Of a stretch of DNA of 64,000 bases, positions 12,431-22,888 are shown piece after piece. Both the position numbers and the translations under genes were made by a program. Each line of letters starts with the position of its first letter. Position 1 is the first letter of the stretch. The stretch is from Aegilops tauschii subsp. strangulata (Eukaryota > Streptophyta > Magnoliopsida > Poales > Poaceae). The stretch covers positions 375,517,054-375,581,053 of the forward strand of contig NC_053041.3 in NCBI RefSeq assembly GCF_002575655.3, read 5' to 3'. Below the pieces are notes generated by a model that saw only the letters and a program-made list of their open reading frames with translations, was not told where the DNA came from and searched no databases.

Positions 12431-13406
12431 TAAGGAATTTTATGATTTGAAATCTCAGTTTGCTCATCTTGAAAACTTAATAGCCCAAATTTCGGACAAG
12501 CAAGCCACCTTAGTTAATAAGATGGCTGCTAAACCGGAAGATTTAGATAATAATAATGATGAAGATCTAAAAGTGATTGATGTGTCTCCTATTAAATCTT
12601 TGTTTTCCAATATGAATCTTGATAAAGGCGGGACTGGAGATGAGTCAACTTTAGTTAAAAGGCGTCCCAATGATTCGGAGTTTTTAGATCTTGATGCAAA
12701 AATTGGTAAAATTGGGATTGAAGAGGTCAAAACTTTACATAGCAATGAACCCACTATTTTGGATTTGAAGGAATTTAATTATGATAATTGTTCTTTGATA
12801 GATTGTATTTCCTTGTTGCAATCCGTGTTAAATTCTCCTCATGCTTATGATCAAAATAAAGCTTTTACCAAACACATCGTTGATGCTTTAATGCAATCCT
12901 ATGAAGAAAAACTTGAATTAGAAGTTTCTATCCCTAGAAAACTTTATGATGAGTGGGAACCTACTATTAAAATTAAGATTAAAGATCATGAATGCTATGC
13001 TTTATGTGATTTGGGTGCTAGTGTTTCCACGATTCCAAAAACTTTGTGCGATGTGTTAGGTTTCCGTGAATTTGATGGTTGTTCTTTAAATTTGCATCTT
13101 GCGGATTCCACCATTAAGAAACCTATGGGAAGGATTAATGATGTTCTTATTGTTGCAAATAGGAATTACGTGCCCGTAGATTTCATTGTTCTTGATATAG
13201 ATTGCAATCCTACATGTCCTATTATTCTTGGTAGACCTTTCCTTAGAACGATTGGTGCAATTATTGATATGAAAGAAGGAAATATTAGATTCCAATCTCC
13301 GTTAAGGAAAGGCATGGAACACTTTCCTAGGAAGAAAATTAAATTACCTTATGAATATATTATGAGAGCCACTTATGGATTGCATACCAAAGATGACAAT
13401 ACCTAG
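12375..13406 (+). CDS. Athila-2 gag C-terminus-protease fused to an LTR-derived start
   Basis: This is a 343-codon open frame with no stops. The first ~19 residues (from ATG 12375) are read from LTR sequence. From about 12432 the frame is gag C-terminus (EFYDLKSQFAHLENLIAQ) and then an aspartic protease with CDLGASVSTIP at about residue 210, the Athila-type variant of D[ST]G, and PIILGRPFLRTIGA. It ends TKDDNT. The fusion was created by the deletion joining LTR and gag. The start codon is the first ATG in frame; whether it is used is unknown. Confidence 0.75.
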   Translation: MRFSINCSAVICSPTVIYAKEFYDLKSQFAHLENLIAQISDKQATLVNKMAAKPEDLDNNNDEDLKVIDVSPIKSLFSNMNLDKGGTGDESTLVKRRPNDSEFLDLDAKIGKIGIEEVKTLHSNEPTILDLKEFNYDNCSLIDCISLLQSVLNSPHAYDQNKAFTKHIVDALMQSYEEKLELEVSIPRKLYDEWEPTIKIKIKDHECYALCDLGASVSTIPKTLCDVLGFREFDGCSLNLHLADSTIKKPMGRINDVLIVANRNYVPVDFIVLDIDCNPTCPIILGRPFLRTIGAIIDMKEGNIRFQSPLRKGMEHFPRKKIKLPYEYIMRATYGLHTKDDNT

Positions 13407-16196
13407 ATCTATTCTTGTTTTTATGCCTAGCTAGGGGCGTTAAACAATAGCGCTTGTTGGGAGGCAACCCAATTTTATTTTTTTGTTCCTTGCTTTTTGT
13501 ACTGTTTAGTAATAAATAATTCATCTAGCCTCTGTTTAGATGTGTTTTTATGTTTTAATTAGTGTTTGTGCCAAGTAGAACCAATAGGATCTTCTTGGGT
13601 GATAATTGTTTGATCTTGCTGAAAAAGACAGAAAGTTTGCACTCACGAAAATAATTGTTACAATTCACCAGAATGTGATAAAATACCAATTCGTTTTGCA
13701 GTAGATCAATATACCAATTATCCAGGTTATCCTAGTTTTTCAGAATTTTTGGAGTTCCAGAAGTATTCGAACAAATCAGATTACTACAGACTCTTCTGTT
13801 TTTGACAGATTCTGTTTTTCGTGTGTTGTTTGCTTATTTTAATGAATCTATAGCTAGTATCGGGGGGTATGAACCATAGAGAAGTTGGAATACAGTAGGT
13901 TTAACACCAATATAAATAAATAATGAGTTCATTACAGTACCTTAAAGTGGTGTTTTGTTTTCTTACACTAACGGAGCTCATGAGATTTTCTATTTAAGTT
14001 TTGTGTTGTGAAGTTTTCAAGTTTTTGGGTAAAGATTTGATGGATTTTGGAACAAGGAGTGGCAAGAGCCTAAGCTTGGGGATGACCAAGGCACCCCAAG
14101 GTAAAATTCACGGACAACCAAAAGCCTAAGCTTGGGGATGCCCCGGAAGGCATCCCCTCTTTCGTCTTCGTCTATCGGTAACTTTACTTGAGGCTATATT
14201 TTTATTCACCACATGATATGTGTTTTGCTTGGAGCGTCTTGTATGATTTGAGTCTTTGCTTTTTAGTTTACCACAATCATCCTTGCTGTACACACCTTTT
14301 GCAGAGACACACATGAATCAGAATTTATTAGAATACTCTATGTGCTTCACTTATATCTTTTGAGCGTGCTCTAGTGCTTCACTTATATCTTTTTAGAGCA
14401 CGGTGGTGGTTTTATTTTATAGAAATTATTGATCTCTCATGCTTCACTTATTATTTTGAGAGTCTTTTAGAATAGCATGGTAATTTGCTTTGGCTATAAA
14501 ATTAGTCCTAGTATGATAGGCATCCAAGATGGGTATAATAAAAACTTCCATATAGAGTGCATTGAATACTATGAGAAGTTTGATACTTGATGATTGTTTT
14601 GAGATATGAAGATAGTAATATTAGAGTCATGCTAGTTGAGTAATTGTGAATTTGAGAAATACTTGTGTTGAAGTTTGCAAGTCCCGTAGCATGCACGTAT
14701 GGTAACCGCTGTGTAACAAATTTGAAGCATGAGGTGTTCTTTGATTGCTTTCTTTATGAGTGGCGGTCGGGGACGAGCGATGGTCTTTTCCTACCAATCT
14801 ATCCCCCTAGGAGCATGCGCGTAGTGCTTGGTTTTGATGACTTGTAGATTTTTGCAACAAGTATATGAGTTCATTATGACTAATGTTGAGTCCATGGATT
14901 ATACGCACTCTCACCCTTCCATCATTGCTAGCCTCTTCGGTACCGTGTATTGCCCTTTCTCACCTCGAGAGTTGGTGCAAACTTCGCAGGTGCATCCAAA
15001 CCCCATGATATGATACTCTCTATCACACATAAACCTCCTTATATCTTCCTCAAAACAGCCACCATGCCTACCTATTATGGCATTTCCATAGCCATTCCGA
15101 GATATATTGCCATGCAACTTTCCACCGTTCCGTTTATTATGACATGCTTCATCATTGTCATATTGCCTTGCATGATCATGTAGTTGACATCGTATTTGTG
15201 GCAAGGCCACCATGCATAAGTTTTCATACATGTCAGTCTTGATTCATTGCCTATCCCGGTACACCGCCGGAGGCACTCATATAGAGTCATATTTTGTTCT
15301 AGTATCGAGTTGTAATCCTTGAGTTGTAAATAAATAGAAGTGTGATGATCATCATTATTAGAGCATTATCCCGTGTGAGGAAATAAAAAAATGAGAGAAA
15401 AGGAGAGAAGGGACAATGCTACTATCCTTTTTTCCACACTTGTGCTTCAAAGTAGCACCATGATCTTCATGACAGAGAGTCTCTTATATTGTCACTTTCA
15501 TATACTAGTGGGAATTTTTCATTATAGAACTTGGCTTGTATATTCCAACAATGGGCTTCCTCAAATGCCCTAGGTCTTCATGAGCAAGCAAGTTGGATGC
15601 ACACCCACTTAGTTTCTTTTGTTGAGCTTTCATACATTTATAGCTCTAGTGCATCCGTTGCATGGCAATCCCTACTCCTTGCATTGACATCAATTGATGG
15701 GCATCTCCATAGCTCGTTGATTAGCCGCGTCGATGTGAGACTTTCTCCCTTTTTGTCTTCTCCACACAACCTCCATCATCATATTCTATTCCACCCATAG
15801 TGCTATGTCCATGGCTCACGCTCATGTATTGCGTGAAAATTGAAAATGTTTGAAAATACTAAAGTATAAAACAATTGCTTGGCTTGTCATCGGGGTTGTG
15901 CATGATGAGAGCATTTTGTGTGACGAAAATGAAGCATAGCCAAACTATATGATTTTGTAGGGATGAGCTTTTTTGGCCATGTTCTTTTGAGAAGACATAA
16001 TTGCTTAGTTTGTATGCTTGAAGTATTATTTTTATGTCAATATTAAACTTTTGTCTTGAATCTTTCGGATCTGAACATTCATGCCACAATAAAGAAAATT
16101 ACATTGAAAATTATGTTAGGTAGCCTTCCACATCAAAAATTGTGTTTTTATCATTTACCTACTCGAGGACGAGCAGGAATTAAGCTTGGGGTTGCT
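13407..16196 (+). other. Athila-2 non-coding internal region and polypurine tract
   Basis: These 2.8 kb lie between the protease stop and the 3' LTR. CTAAGCTTGGGGATG-like purine motifs occur at about 14070 and 14127, and the functional-looking polypurine tract AAGCTTGGGGTTGC sits just before 16197. Short frames (for example at 14950-15290 and 15531-15800) lack any recognisable domain. Pol is absent from where it would be expected. Confidence 0.75.
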
Positions 16197-17777
16197 TGAT
16201 ACGTCTCCAACGTATCTATAATTTTTTATTGTTCCATGCTACTATATTATCTGTTTTGGATGTTTAATGGGCTTTAATATGCTCTTTTATATTATTTTTG
16301 GGACAAACCTATTAACCGAAGGTCCAGTGCAAATTGCTGTTTTTTTGCCTATTTCAGTGTTTCGCAGAAAAGGAATATCAAACGGAACGAAACCTTTGCG
16401 AGGATATTTCTTGGAACAAATGCAACCCAGGAGACTTGGAGTGGAAGTCAAGGAAGCAACGAGGCGGCCACGAGGCAGGAGGGTGCGCCGAGGGGGGTAG
16501 GCGTGCCCCCCACCCTCGTGGGCCCCTCGTAGCTCCACCGACCTACTTCATTTTCGCCTATATATACTCTTATACCCTGAAAACATCAGGGGAGCCACGA
16601 AACCACTTTTCCACCCCCGCAACCTTCTGTACCCGTGAGATCCCATCTTGGGGCCTTTTCCGGTGATCTGCCGGAGGGGGATTCGATCACGGAGGGCTTG
16701 TACATCAACACCATAGCCTCTCCGATGATGTGTGAGTAGTTTACAACAGACCTTCGGGTCCATAGTTATTAGCTAGATGGCTTGTTCTCTCTCTTTGGTT
16801 CTCAATACAAAGTTCTCCTCGATTTTCTTGGAGATCTATTTGATGTAATACTTTTTGCGGCGTGTTTGTCGAGATCCGATGAATTGTGGGTTTATGATCA
16901 AGATTATCTATGAACAATATTTGATTCTTCTCTGAATTCTTATATGCATGACTTAATATTTTTGCAAGTCCCTTCGAATTATCGGTTTAGTTTGGCCTAC
17001 TAGATGGATCTTTCTTGCAATGGGAGAAGTGCTTAGCTTTGGGTTCAATCTTGCGGTGCTCGATCCCAGGGACAGAAAGGGAACCGACACGTATTGTATT
17101 GTTGCCATCGAGGATAAAAAGATGGGGTTTATATCATATTGCCTGAGTTTATCCCTCTACATCATGTCATCTTGCCTAATGTGTTACTCTGTTTTTATGA
17201 ACTTAATACTCTAGATGCATGCTGGATAGCGGTCGACGTGTGGAGTAATAGTAGTAGATGCAGAATCGTTTTGGTCTACTTGACACGCACGTGATGCCTA
17301 TGTTCATGATCATGCCTAGATATTCTCATAACTATGCGCTTTTCTATCAATTGCTCGAGAGTAATTTGTTCACCCACCGTAAATATATGCTATCTTGAGA
17401 GAAGCCACTAGTAAAACCTATGTCCCCCGGGTCTATTTTCCATCATATAAGTTTCCGATCTACAATTCTAGTTTCCTATTTTTTTTTGCAATCTTTACTT
17501 TCCAATCTATACAACAAAAATACCAAAAATATTCCTAGTTTCCTATTTTTTCATTTTGCAATCTCACTTTTGCAAGTGGCCGTGAAGGGATTGACAACCC
17601 CTTTATCGCGTTGGTTGCAAGGTTCTTGATTGTTTGTGCAGGTACTAGGCGATTTGTGTGTAGTCTCCTACTGGATTGATACCTTGGTTCTCAAAAACTG
17701 AGGGAAATACTTACACTACTTTGCTGCATCACCTTTTCCTCTTCAAGGGAAAACCAACGCATGCTCAAGAGGTAGCA
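16197..17777 (+). repeat. Athila-2 3' LTR
   Basis: This is a complete 1581-bp LTR, TGATACG...GTAGCA, closely matching 11228-12430. It has a CTATATATACTC box at about 16558-16569. Its 3' end is shared in type with the LTR at 22889. Confidence 0.92.
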
Positions 17778-17782
17778 ACCCT
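17778..17782. repeat. Target site duplication (right) of Athila-2
   Basis: ACCCT, identical to 11223-11227. Confidence 0.93.
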
Positions 17783-19080
17783 CAACTCTTCCTAGTGTTG
17801 TATTGGATCTTTTGCAGGAGTATAGGGATGTGCTTCACAAGGAGGTGCCACCTAGATTGCCGCTGAAGCGAGGTATTGAACACCAAATCGACTTGGTTCT
17901 GGGCGCCCCGCTTCCAAAAATTCTACATATTGAGAATGATAAGAGAGGTGAGATGAGTGACTCCACCAGATGTGAGGAAGAGTGTTCACTTCCCAAAAGT
18001 CCACATAATCAGAGTGATAAGAAAGGTGAGGTGAGTGAGTCCACCAAATATGAGGATCAGATTGTTCAAAATGAGATTAGAGAGATGGAATATCTCCACC
18101 CATGTATACCTCACATTCAGCGACAGAGGATTAGTGAGTTGTGTGATTCCACCAAATATGAGGGTGAGGTAATCCACCAAAAGATTAGAGAAATGAGTGA
18201 ACCACAACATATTATACCACACCATCAAAGTGAGAGGAGTAGCGAGTTGTGTGAGTCCACCAAATCTGAGCTTGAGGTGTTTACACACAATATCAAAGAG
18301 ATGAGTGATCCACCAAATGCAAGGAGAGAAGACTATTCAACTACTAACCATTCACAAAGCTCTCTTTCTTTGAAGTATGTGCAGATGCAAAAATCATACT
18401 TAGCTGCCCTGCTACAACAATGGGAGGATGAGATCCATGAACAATTATGGCGCACCTGGAGTACCATCGAAGAAACATCATGTGGGGTAAGTGATCTCCA
18501 AAAGGGCATGAAAGTACTTTGTGAGGTAAAAGAAAAGAGATCATTCATCTTGAAGCACCCAGAGGTATGCACTTATGAACTATTGAAGGATTGGCATGAT
18601 GAAATCAGAGAGAAGATGTTTGGTATATCATCAATGCAACAACACCATTTTGTTAATCATGTAGAGAGTATAAAACAACCAACAAAACTGAAATTTGCAC
18701 ATCAATATTCAATTCTTATTTTGCCAAGATATTTTGTATTGTCCTCGTGCTATTATTTTGTAGACCGAAGGAAGTCGAGGGCGACTTGTCTTCAAGAGAG
18801 GGAGGATGATATGAACATGGCTGTGCCTGATTACAAGTTTGTACTCCATGGAAATGTTAGTTGGAAGGAGTTGCTGAGTCGAACCAAATATTTTAAGTGC
18901 GCAAAGGTGAAAGCTAAACTTATGCATTTGAGAAAATCTTTGTATCGTTTCTTTGTACTGGCCAATTTTCTTTTGTGTGATGACCAGCTAGAGTCGAGGA
19001 CGACTCCTTCTCAAGAGCGGGAGGATGATAAGGACATGAAAACCATTCAACCCTTAGAGTCGAGGACAACTCCTTTTTAA
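17783..19080 (+). CDS. gypsy-2 chimeric ORF: pol start fused to a repeat-bearing novel region
   Basis: The frame continues from gypsy-2 before the Athila-2 insertion. The first ~45 residues (LDLLQEYRDVLHKEVPPRLP) are the linker that normally precedes reverse transcriptase, but the RT never follows. Instead come four degenerate copies of about 35-40 residues with the core SELCDSTKYE, then a segment with LLQQWEDEIHEQLWRTW, and finally three copies of an ESRTTP-x-QEREDD tail. RT, RNase H and integrase are all missing, so the element is non-autonomous. The new region is strongly charged and has no motif I recognise. The frame is open for 425 codons from 17803 and ends TAA at 19078-19080, beside the polypurine tract. 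Confidence 0.7.
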
Positions 19081-19119
19081 GAGGGGGAGGATGATGAGGA
19101 CATGACAACCATTTATACA
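18762..19119 (+). repeat. Triplicated gypsy-2 tail / polypurine-tract module
   Basis: Three copies of a module with core GTCGAGG-C-ACT...AAGAG-GGGAGGATGAT lie at about 18762-18820, 18981-19049 and 19050-19119. The last two are about 69 bases apart and continuous. The third contains the clean polypurine tract AAGAGGGGGAGGATGATG (19079-19096) that should prime plus-strand synthesis. Confidence 0.7.
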
Positions 19120-20078
19120 TCCTTGGTCATCAAAGGAGAAGTCATAATATTTCATGTCAAACTAACACATTGCCAGGTGAACGCTAACTTAAGTTTATAC
19201 TATAATCTTGAACACATGGCTGCACTTTCATCTCCTTTGTTGTTGGTTGAACTCAGGTGCAATATCGAAGAAGGCCAAACACATTTCAGTCCGTGCAAAA
19301 CAATGTTTTATGGCGAAGAAACAAAGTTAGGAGTTCATGATGAAATGAGTTGTCTGCTGAAGAAACATTATTCCGACTCCGACGAAACAATGTTTTGCAC
19401 GAGTTTGGATATCCCAACTTGCGAAAGGTTTCCAGAAGTCGAGTTTTCTACTGAAGGAAACATTGTTCGATCCCAGTGAACAATGTTTGGTCGGGAACTA
19501 CCAACCACCTCCAATGAGAGTTTTCCAGAAGCTACCTCATTAAGTCTTGAAGCCATTTAGTCAAACAAAGCTGGTTCACTTTCACACCTAAGCTGGTTCC
19601 AGAAGCTAGTTCTCTTTCACACCTATCCATGGGGGGTTGTCTCGATTATAAATAGTCTAGCTCTTCCCTTCGTTGGGGACTTTTGCCATTTCTATCAAAG
19701 ACCAAAGACATAGACTCCTCCTGAGATTGGAGAGCTCTTGTTATCATTATTCTCGTGATTCCTTGAGAAATTGCTCCTAATTCGTGCTCCACGACTAGAT
19801 CGTGTTGTGTGGATTAGAGTTCGTGGTTTCCCTTGTGGATTGCACCTATCTCGTGCTCCACGACTTGAGCGTGTTTGTGTGGGGTAGTATTGCGGGTTGT
19901 GCATCGGCGAATGTTCGGATTGCAAGCTTCAGTGAGCCTCCTCCTCGTCGGGTCATAATCTCTTATTTTCCATTTTCAGCTGCTTGCAGCTAGTTATCCC
20001 CATCCATTTATCGATCCTACGCCGTGAAGATCGGACCTCCCCTTGTACTCCCTCTTTTTTGAAGTCTGGGTCGCATCA
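19093..20078 (+). mobile_element. gypsy-2 3' LTR
   Basis: This LTR of about 1 kb follows the polypurine tract, begins TGAGGACATG and ends GGGTCGCATCA at 20078. A TATAAATAG box lies at 19647-19655. Immediately after it begins the minus-strand coding sequence of the PIF/Harbinger-like element, which it interrupts. The other side of that insertion is lost because gypsy-2 is truncated at 9917. Confidence 0.75.
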
Positions 20079-21373
20079 GGTCTTGGCATTGGCGGCCTCG
20101 ATCTCTAGCATCTTGGCTTGCTTCTCCGCCTCCATCTCAAGCATCTTGGCTTGCTTCTCTGCATCCATCTCAAGCCTGCTCCTTCGGATCTCCATGAAGG
20201 CATTCATTTGTTCTTCTTTGTATGGTCGGCGCTCCTCCCCCCTTGAGTCCTTCTTGCTCATCATGCCCTCCACGCTTGTGATAAAGGCGTTCGATGCCGC
20301 ATCCCGCTTGTCCTTCTTCTTAGAGTTTGTCTTCCCCCGCGGCCGTTCCTTCTCGCCGTCCCCAACCTCCTCCACGGCTTGCTTCCCCCCACGTGACTTG
20401 AGGGCGGCATGCGCCATGAACTTCTCCTCGTCTTTGATGACCCTCGAACAATGGGAGAGGTTGAAGCACTTGCCATCATATTGGACCTTGAATGCCTCCA
20501 AAGCTTGGAATGCCTACAAATGTATTGCGTGCAAGCATATTGGCAAATGGATATGAAAATGGACATGCAAGTATAAACGGAATGACACAAAAGGGCCGCT
20601 TTCTAGCATACCATGTCTTGCCTCCATCCATTAAGACTCTCGTGAGGTGGTATCCATCAACAATGGGGTCAAGTACTAGGGCCACCGATCCTCCATGACG
20701 GATACTAGTTGGATGGTCCCTGCAGTCAAAGGTGATCGGGCAAGCCGACCACGGGTTGAACTTCGGCGCTACGGGCTTGACGGCGTACACATCCCGCAGC
20801 GCGCGCTTCCTCTCCTTCCTTGGTATATGGGTGGAGTAGGTCGTGTTCACCGTCTTGACCTCAGAAGGGAAGGGATTTTGGCTTCTACTGTTCGGCCTGC
20901 GGGGCTCCTCGTCGTCCCCTGCGTGCGCCCGACAGCACGTCGGCTGGCATGTGCCGCGCGCGTTTCCTCGCCCCTCCGGATGACGAGCCACCAGCCACAG
21001 GTGTGGCGTTGAGATCGATGGCCGCGGGCGTGGAACGCGCCACCACGCTCACCTCGGACGAGCACTCCCCGGAGAGTCGAGAGGCCTGCTGGTAGACGTG
21101 GAAGCTGGGTATCGGCTGTGTCGCCGACGCGCGGGGTGATTCGGGCAGCACCATCCGGGAGAACGCAGATGAGCCGGTCCTGGTCGCGGCCATGGTAGCG
21201 TTGACGAGGCCGTGTTGGCCAGGGTTTAACCCTAGCAGAATTAGTGCCTCCCTTGTTGCCGCCGCGACGCGGGCGTTGGTGGCCTCTTGCTGCACGGCAG
21301 CGGCGATGGCGGCCGCCGTGATGGCTTCCTCCCTCGCGTCCGCCGCGTGCCTCCGGCCCTTTCTCTTCGCCAA
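20079..21373 (-). pseudogene. PIF/Harbinger-like element gene (Myb/SANT-type ORF), chimeric
   Basis: The minus-strand gene begins MAKRKGRRHAADAREE (21373), with SATQPIPSFHVY and STPAAIDLNATPVAGG, a common Triticeae transposon protein N-terminus. The last exon (20501 downward) has QYDGKCFNLSHCSRVIKDEE and a charged coiled tail with repeated EMEAEKQAKML. An intron (about 20519-20614, GT...AG) separates them. The central Myb/SANT-like trihelix region that should precede the intron is absent. In its place is a patch of gypsy protease sequence. The C-terminus is cut by the gypsy-2 LTR after AANAKT. Databases often call such genes GST-T3-like or NAM-associated; the transposon origin is my preferred reading. 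Confidence 0.7.
20623..20870 (-). pseudogene. Gypsy protease patch inside the Harbinger-like gene
   Basis: The minus-strand frame reads FNPWSACPITFD and DGYHLTRVLMDGG, typical of the protease region of a third, different gypsy family (catalytic D near MDGG). It is bounded by gene sequence on both sides: the downstream edge runs directly into CAAGACATG and the intron donor of the host gene. It replaces several hundred bases of the original exon. No LTR, PBS or target duplication is visible. Confidence 0.65.
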
Positions 21374-21805
21374 CTACCTTGCCTGCTCTTCGGCTTGGGC
21401 GCGGTGGCGGTCTTGCAGGGGCCGCGAGGCTTGCCTTTGCCTGAGGGGGCGGTCGTGATGACGAACGAGGCGAGGAAGGCGAGGCTGACAGCGGCATCGA
21501 GGCCGTCGTCCAAGGCGGGTGCCGAGAGCGCGCGCGGGCAGGAGGGTTTTGGGGGGAAATGGAGGGAAATGGTGGAGGCTGCCACCGATCAGCGGGTCAG
21601 GGGCAGGAGTAGGCGGGCATGCGGGTGTCCGTCGCGTGTCCGCGCCGACGCAAATCCGGCTCAAAATTGGGCCGGGAATGGGTCGGCAGGCGGACGAAAA
21701 GCGGACGTGCATCCATTTGGGTTGACGCTTTGGGCCGACTTTTCTGTCCGCGCCGACCCAAATTGACGCGCACGGACAAAATGGGTCGCCGCGTTGGAGT
21801 TGCTC
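21374..21805 (-). other. 5' flank and terminal end of Harbinger-like element 1
   Basis: This is GC-rich upstream sequence of the minus-strand gene. The outer end reads GAGCAACTCCAACGCGG on the minus strand and abuts TTA at 21806-21808. No further gene is seen; the long frames on both strands here are due to high GC. Confidence 0.5.
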
Positions 21806-21808
21806 TTA
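21806..21808. repeat. TTA junction between two Harbinger-like elements
   Basis: TTA is the standard PIF/Harbinger target. Left of it an element ends (minus-strand GAGCAACTCC...). Right of it another begins GAGCATCTCTAGC at 21809. The two terminal sequences are similar, as expected for related TIRs. Confidence 0.55.
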
Positions 21809-22035
21809 GAGCATCTCTAGCTGTTCGGCCACCCAAGGGCTTGAAATAGCGCCGCTTGGGGGCGCGCCGGCGATAAATTCGACGTGGGGGCGATCGGGTT
21901 CCCAGCCACCGCCCTAGGTCGCCTCACACGCAGTTGTTTTAAAACCATACTCGGCCAAAATTCGGCCAAACACCACACAGAATTCGGCGAAATTTAGGTC
22001 CATTGTATTTTTACATATTGAAAACACATAATTAA

Positions 22036-22507
22036 AAAAAACTACTACTAATGCGCCGCCGTTGCGCCATCTGCCGCGCCGCATACAGGCTGAAGAGCTT
22101 GCCGAAGGCGCTGTAGTCACCGTCGCCGTCGTTGTCGTGACCCTCCTTCATGCCGCCGTCGTCCTTGCTGCACCCATGCCTTGGCGGACTGGTTTGGTTG
22201 GCGGCGGTGCCTCGTCGTCGCTGTCCTCGAGGACGATGACGCCGCCCTCATCGCGGCCGCAACGCCGAGCGGGGATCTCTTCGAGGGTGCGGCACTGGCG
22301 CTCCATCTCCAGCCGGATGTAGTCCTCACGCGCCCACTTGATGGCGGCCTCATCGTCGGGGGCCATGTCCTCGTGCTCGCTCTTCACAGCGATGAGGCCT
22401 GGCTCCGTCTTTGGCTTGACGAGGCGGGAGGAGGAGGGAGCAGAGGTGCCACGGCCGCCCTCGTTGATGACAAGGGCGGTGCCGCGTCGCGGGCTTGGGC
22501 TTGACAT
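22036..22507 (-). pseudogene. Harbinger-like element 2 gene, acidic nuclear-type protein
   Basis: The minus-strand ATG at 22505-22507 opens MSSPSPRRGTALVINEGG. Next come KPKTEPGL, an RLEMERQCRTLEEIPARR helix and an acidic VIVLEDSDDEAP segment. The frame stops at 22148, but one base earlier it continues as CSKDDGGMKEG...DYSAFGKLF to a stop near 22036, so a one-base frameshift near 22165 is likely. From memory, many copies of this ORF occur in Triticeae beside Harbinger-like ends. Its function is unknown; the SUMO-interaction-like acidic motif VIVLEDSDDE suggests a nuclear role, as inference only. Confidence 0.55.
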
Positions 22508-22615
22508 TAACGAGCGCCGACGAACCGGATGAGTAGGAGCAGGAGCGGGAGGAGGAGGAAGAGGACCCGCCCGCGATGCGCCTCGGCAGCCAAGGGTCGG
22601 TCCAACAAGAATCAC

Positions 22616-22888
22616 TGTGAACCAAGTACCATTTATATTTATCCAAATGGTATGAAATTTTTACAGTACCTCCATATCTCTAAATCATTATCCTACGCGA
22701 AATTTCAGCTCAATCAACACTCCATGTGAGTGCATCTTCAAATTCTATTTTCTGGACAAAATTGTAAGTTGTGAAGCAACTATGATAAATCTTTGTCCAA
22801 ATCATCTCAAATTTCACCAGCTTGTAGTCCTTCCAATCCTAAACCCCTATGACATTCTTGTTAGCCCATTAACTATGTTGTTTCATGA
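22616..22888. other. Unassigned spacer
   Basis: This is AT-rich sequence between the Harbinger-like element and the next LTR. I see no gene, terminal repeat or recognisable family in it. Confidence 0.5.

Larger units (their letters stand above)
11228..17777 (+). mobile_element. Athila-2: gag-protease-only LTR retrotransposon inserted in gypsy-2
   Basis: The element starts TGATACGTCTCC and ends GAGGTAGCA, with perfect 5-bp target duplications ACCCT. Removing it and one duplication restores the gypsy-2 reading frame. The 3' LTR is 1581 bp. The 5' LTR is cut short, and the PBS and gag N-terminus are deleted. The only coding region is gag end plus protease. No RT, RNase H or integrase motifs are present, so the element is non-autonomous. 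Confidence 0.92.

Noticed and set aside
20847..21766. Overlapping long frames on both strands (up to 216 codons)
   Set aside because: Shadows of the GC-rich Harbinger-like gene exon; only the 21373-20885 minus frame has recognisable family residues.
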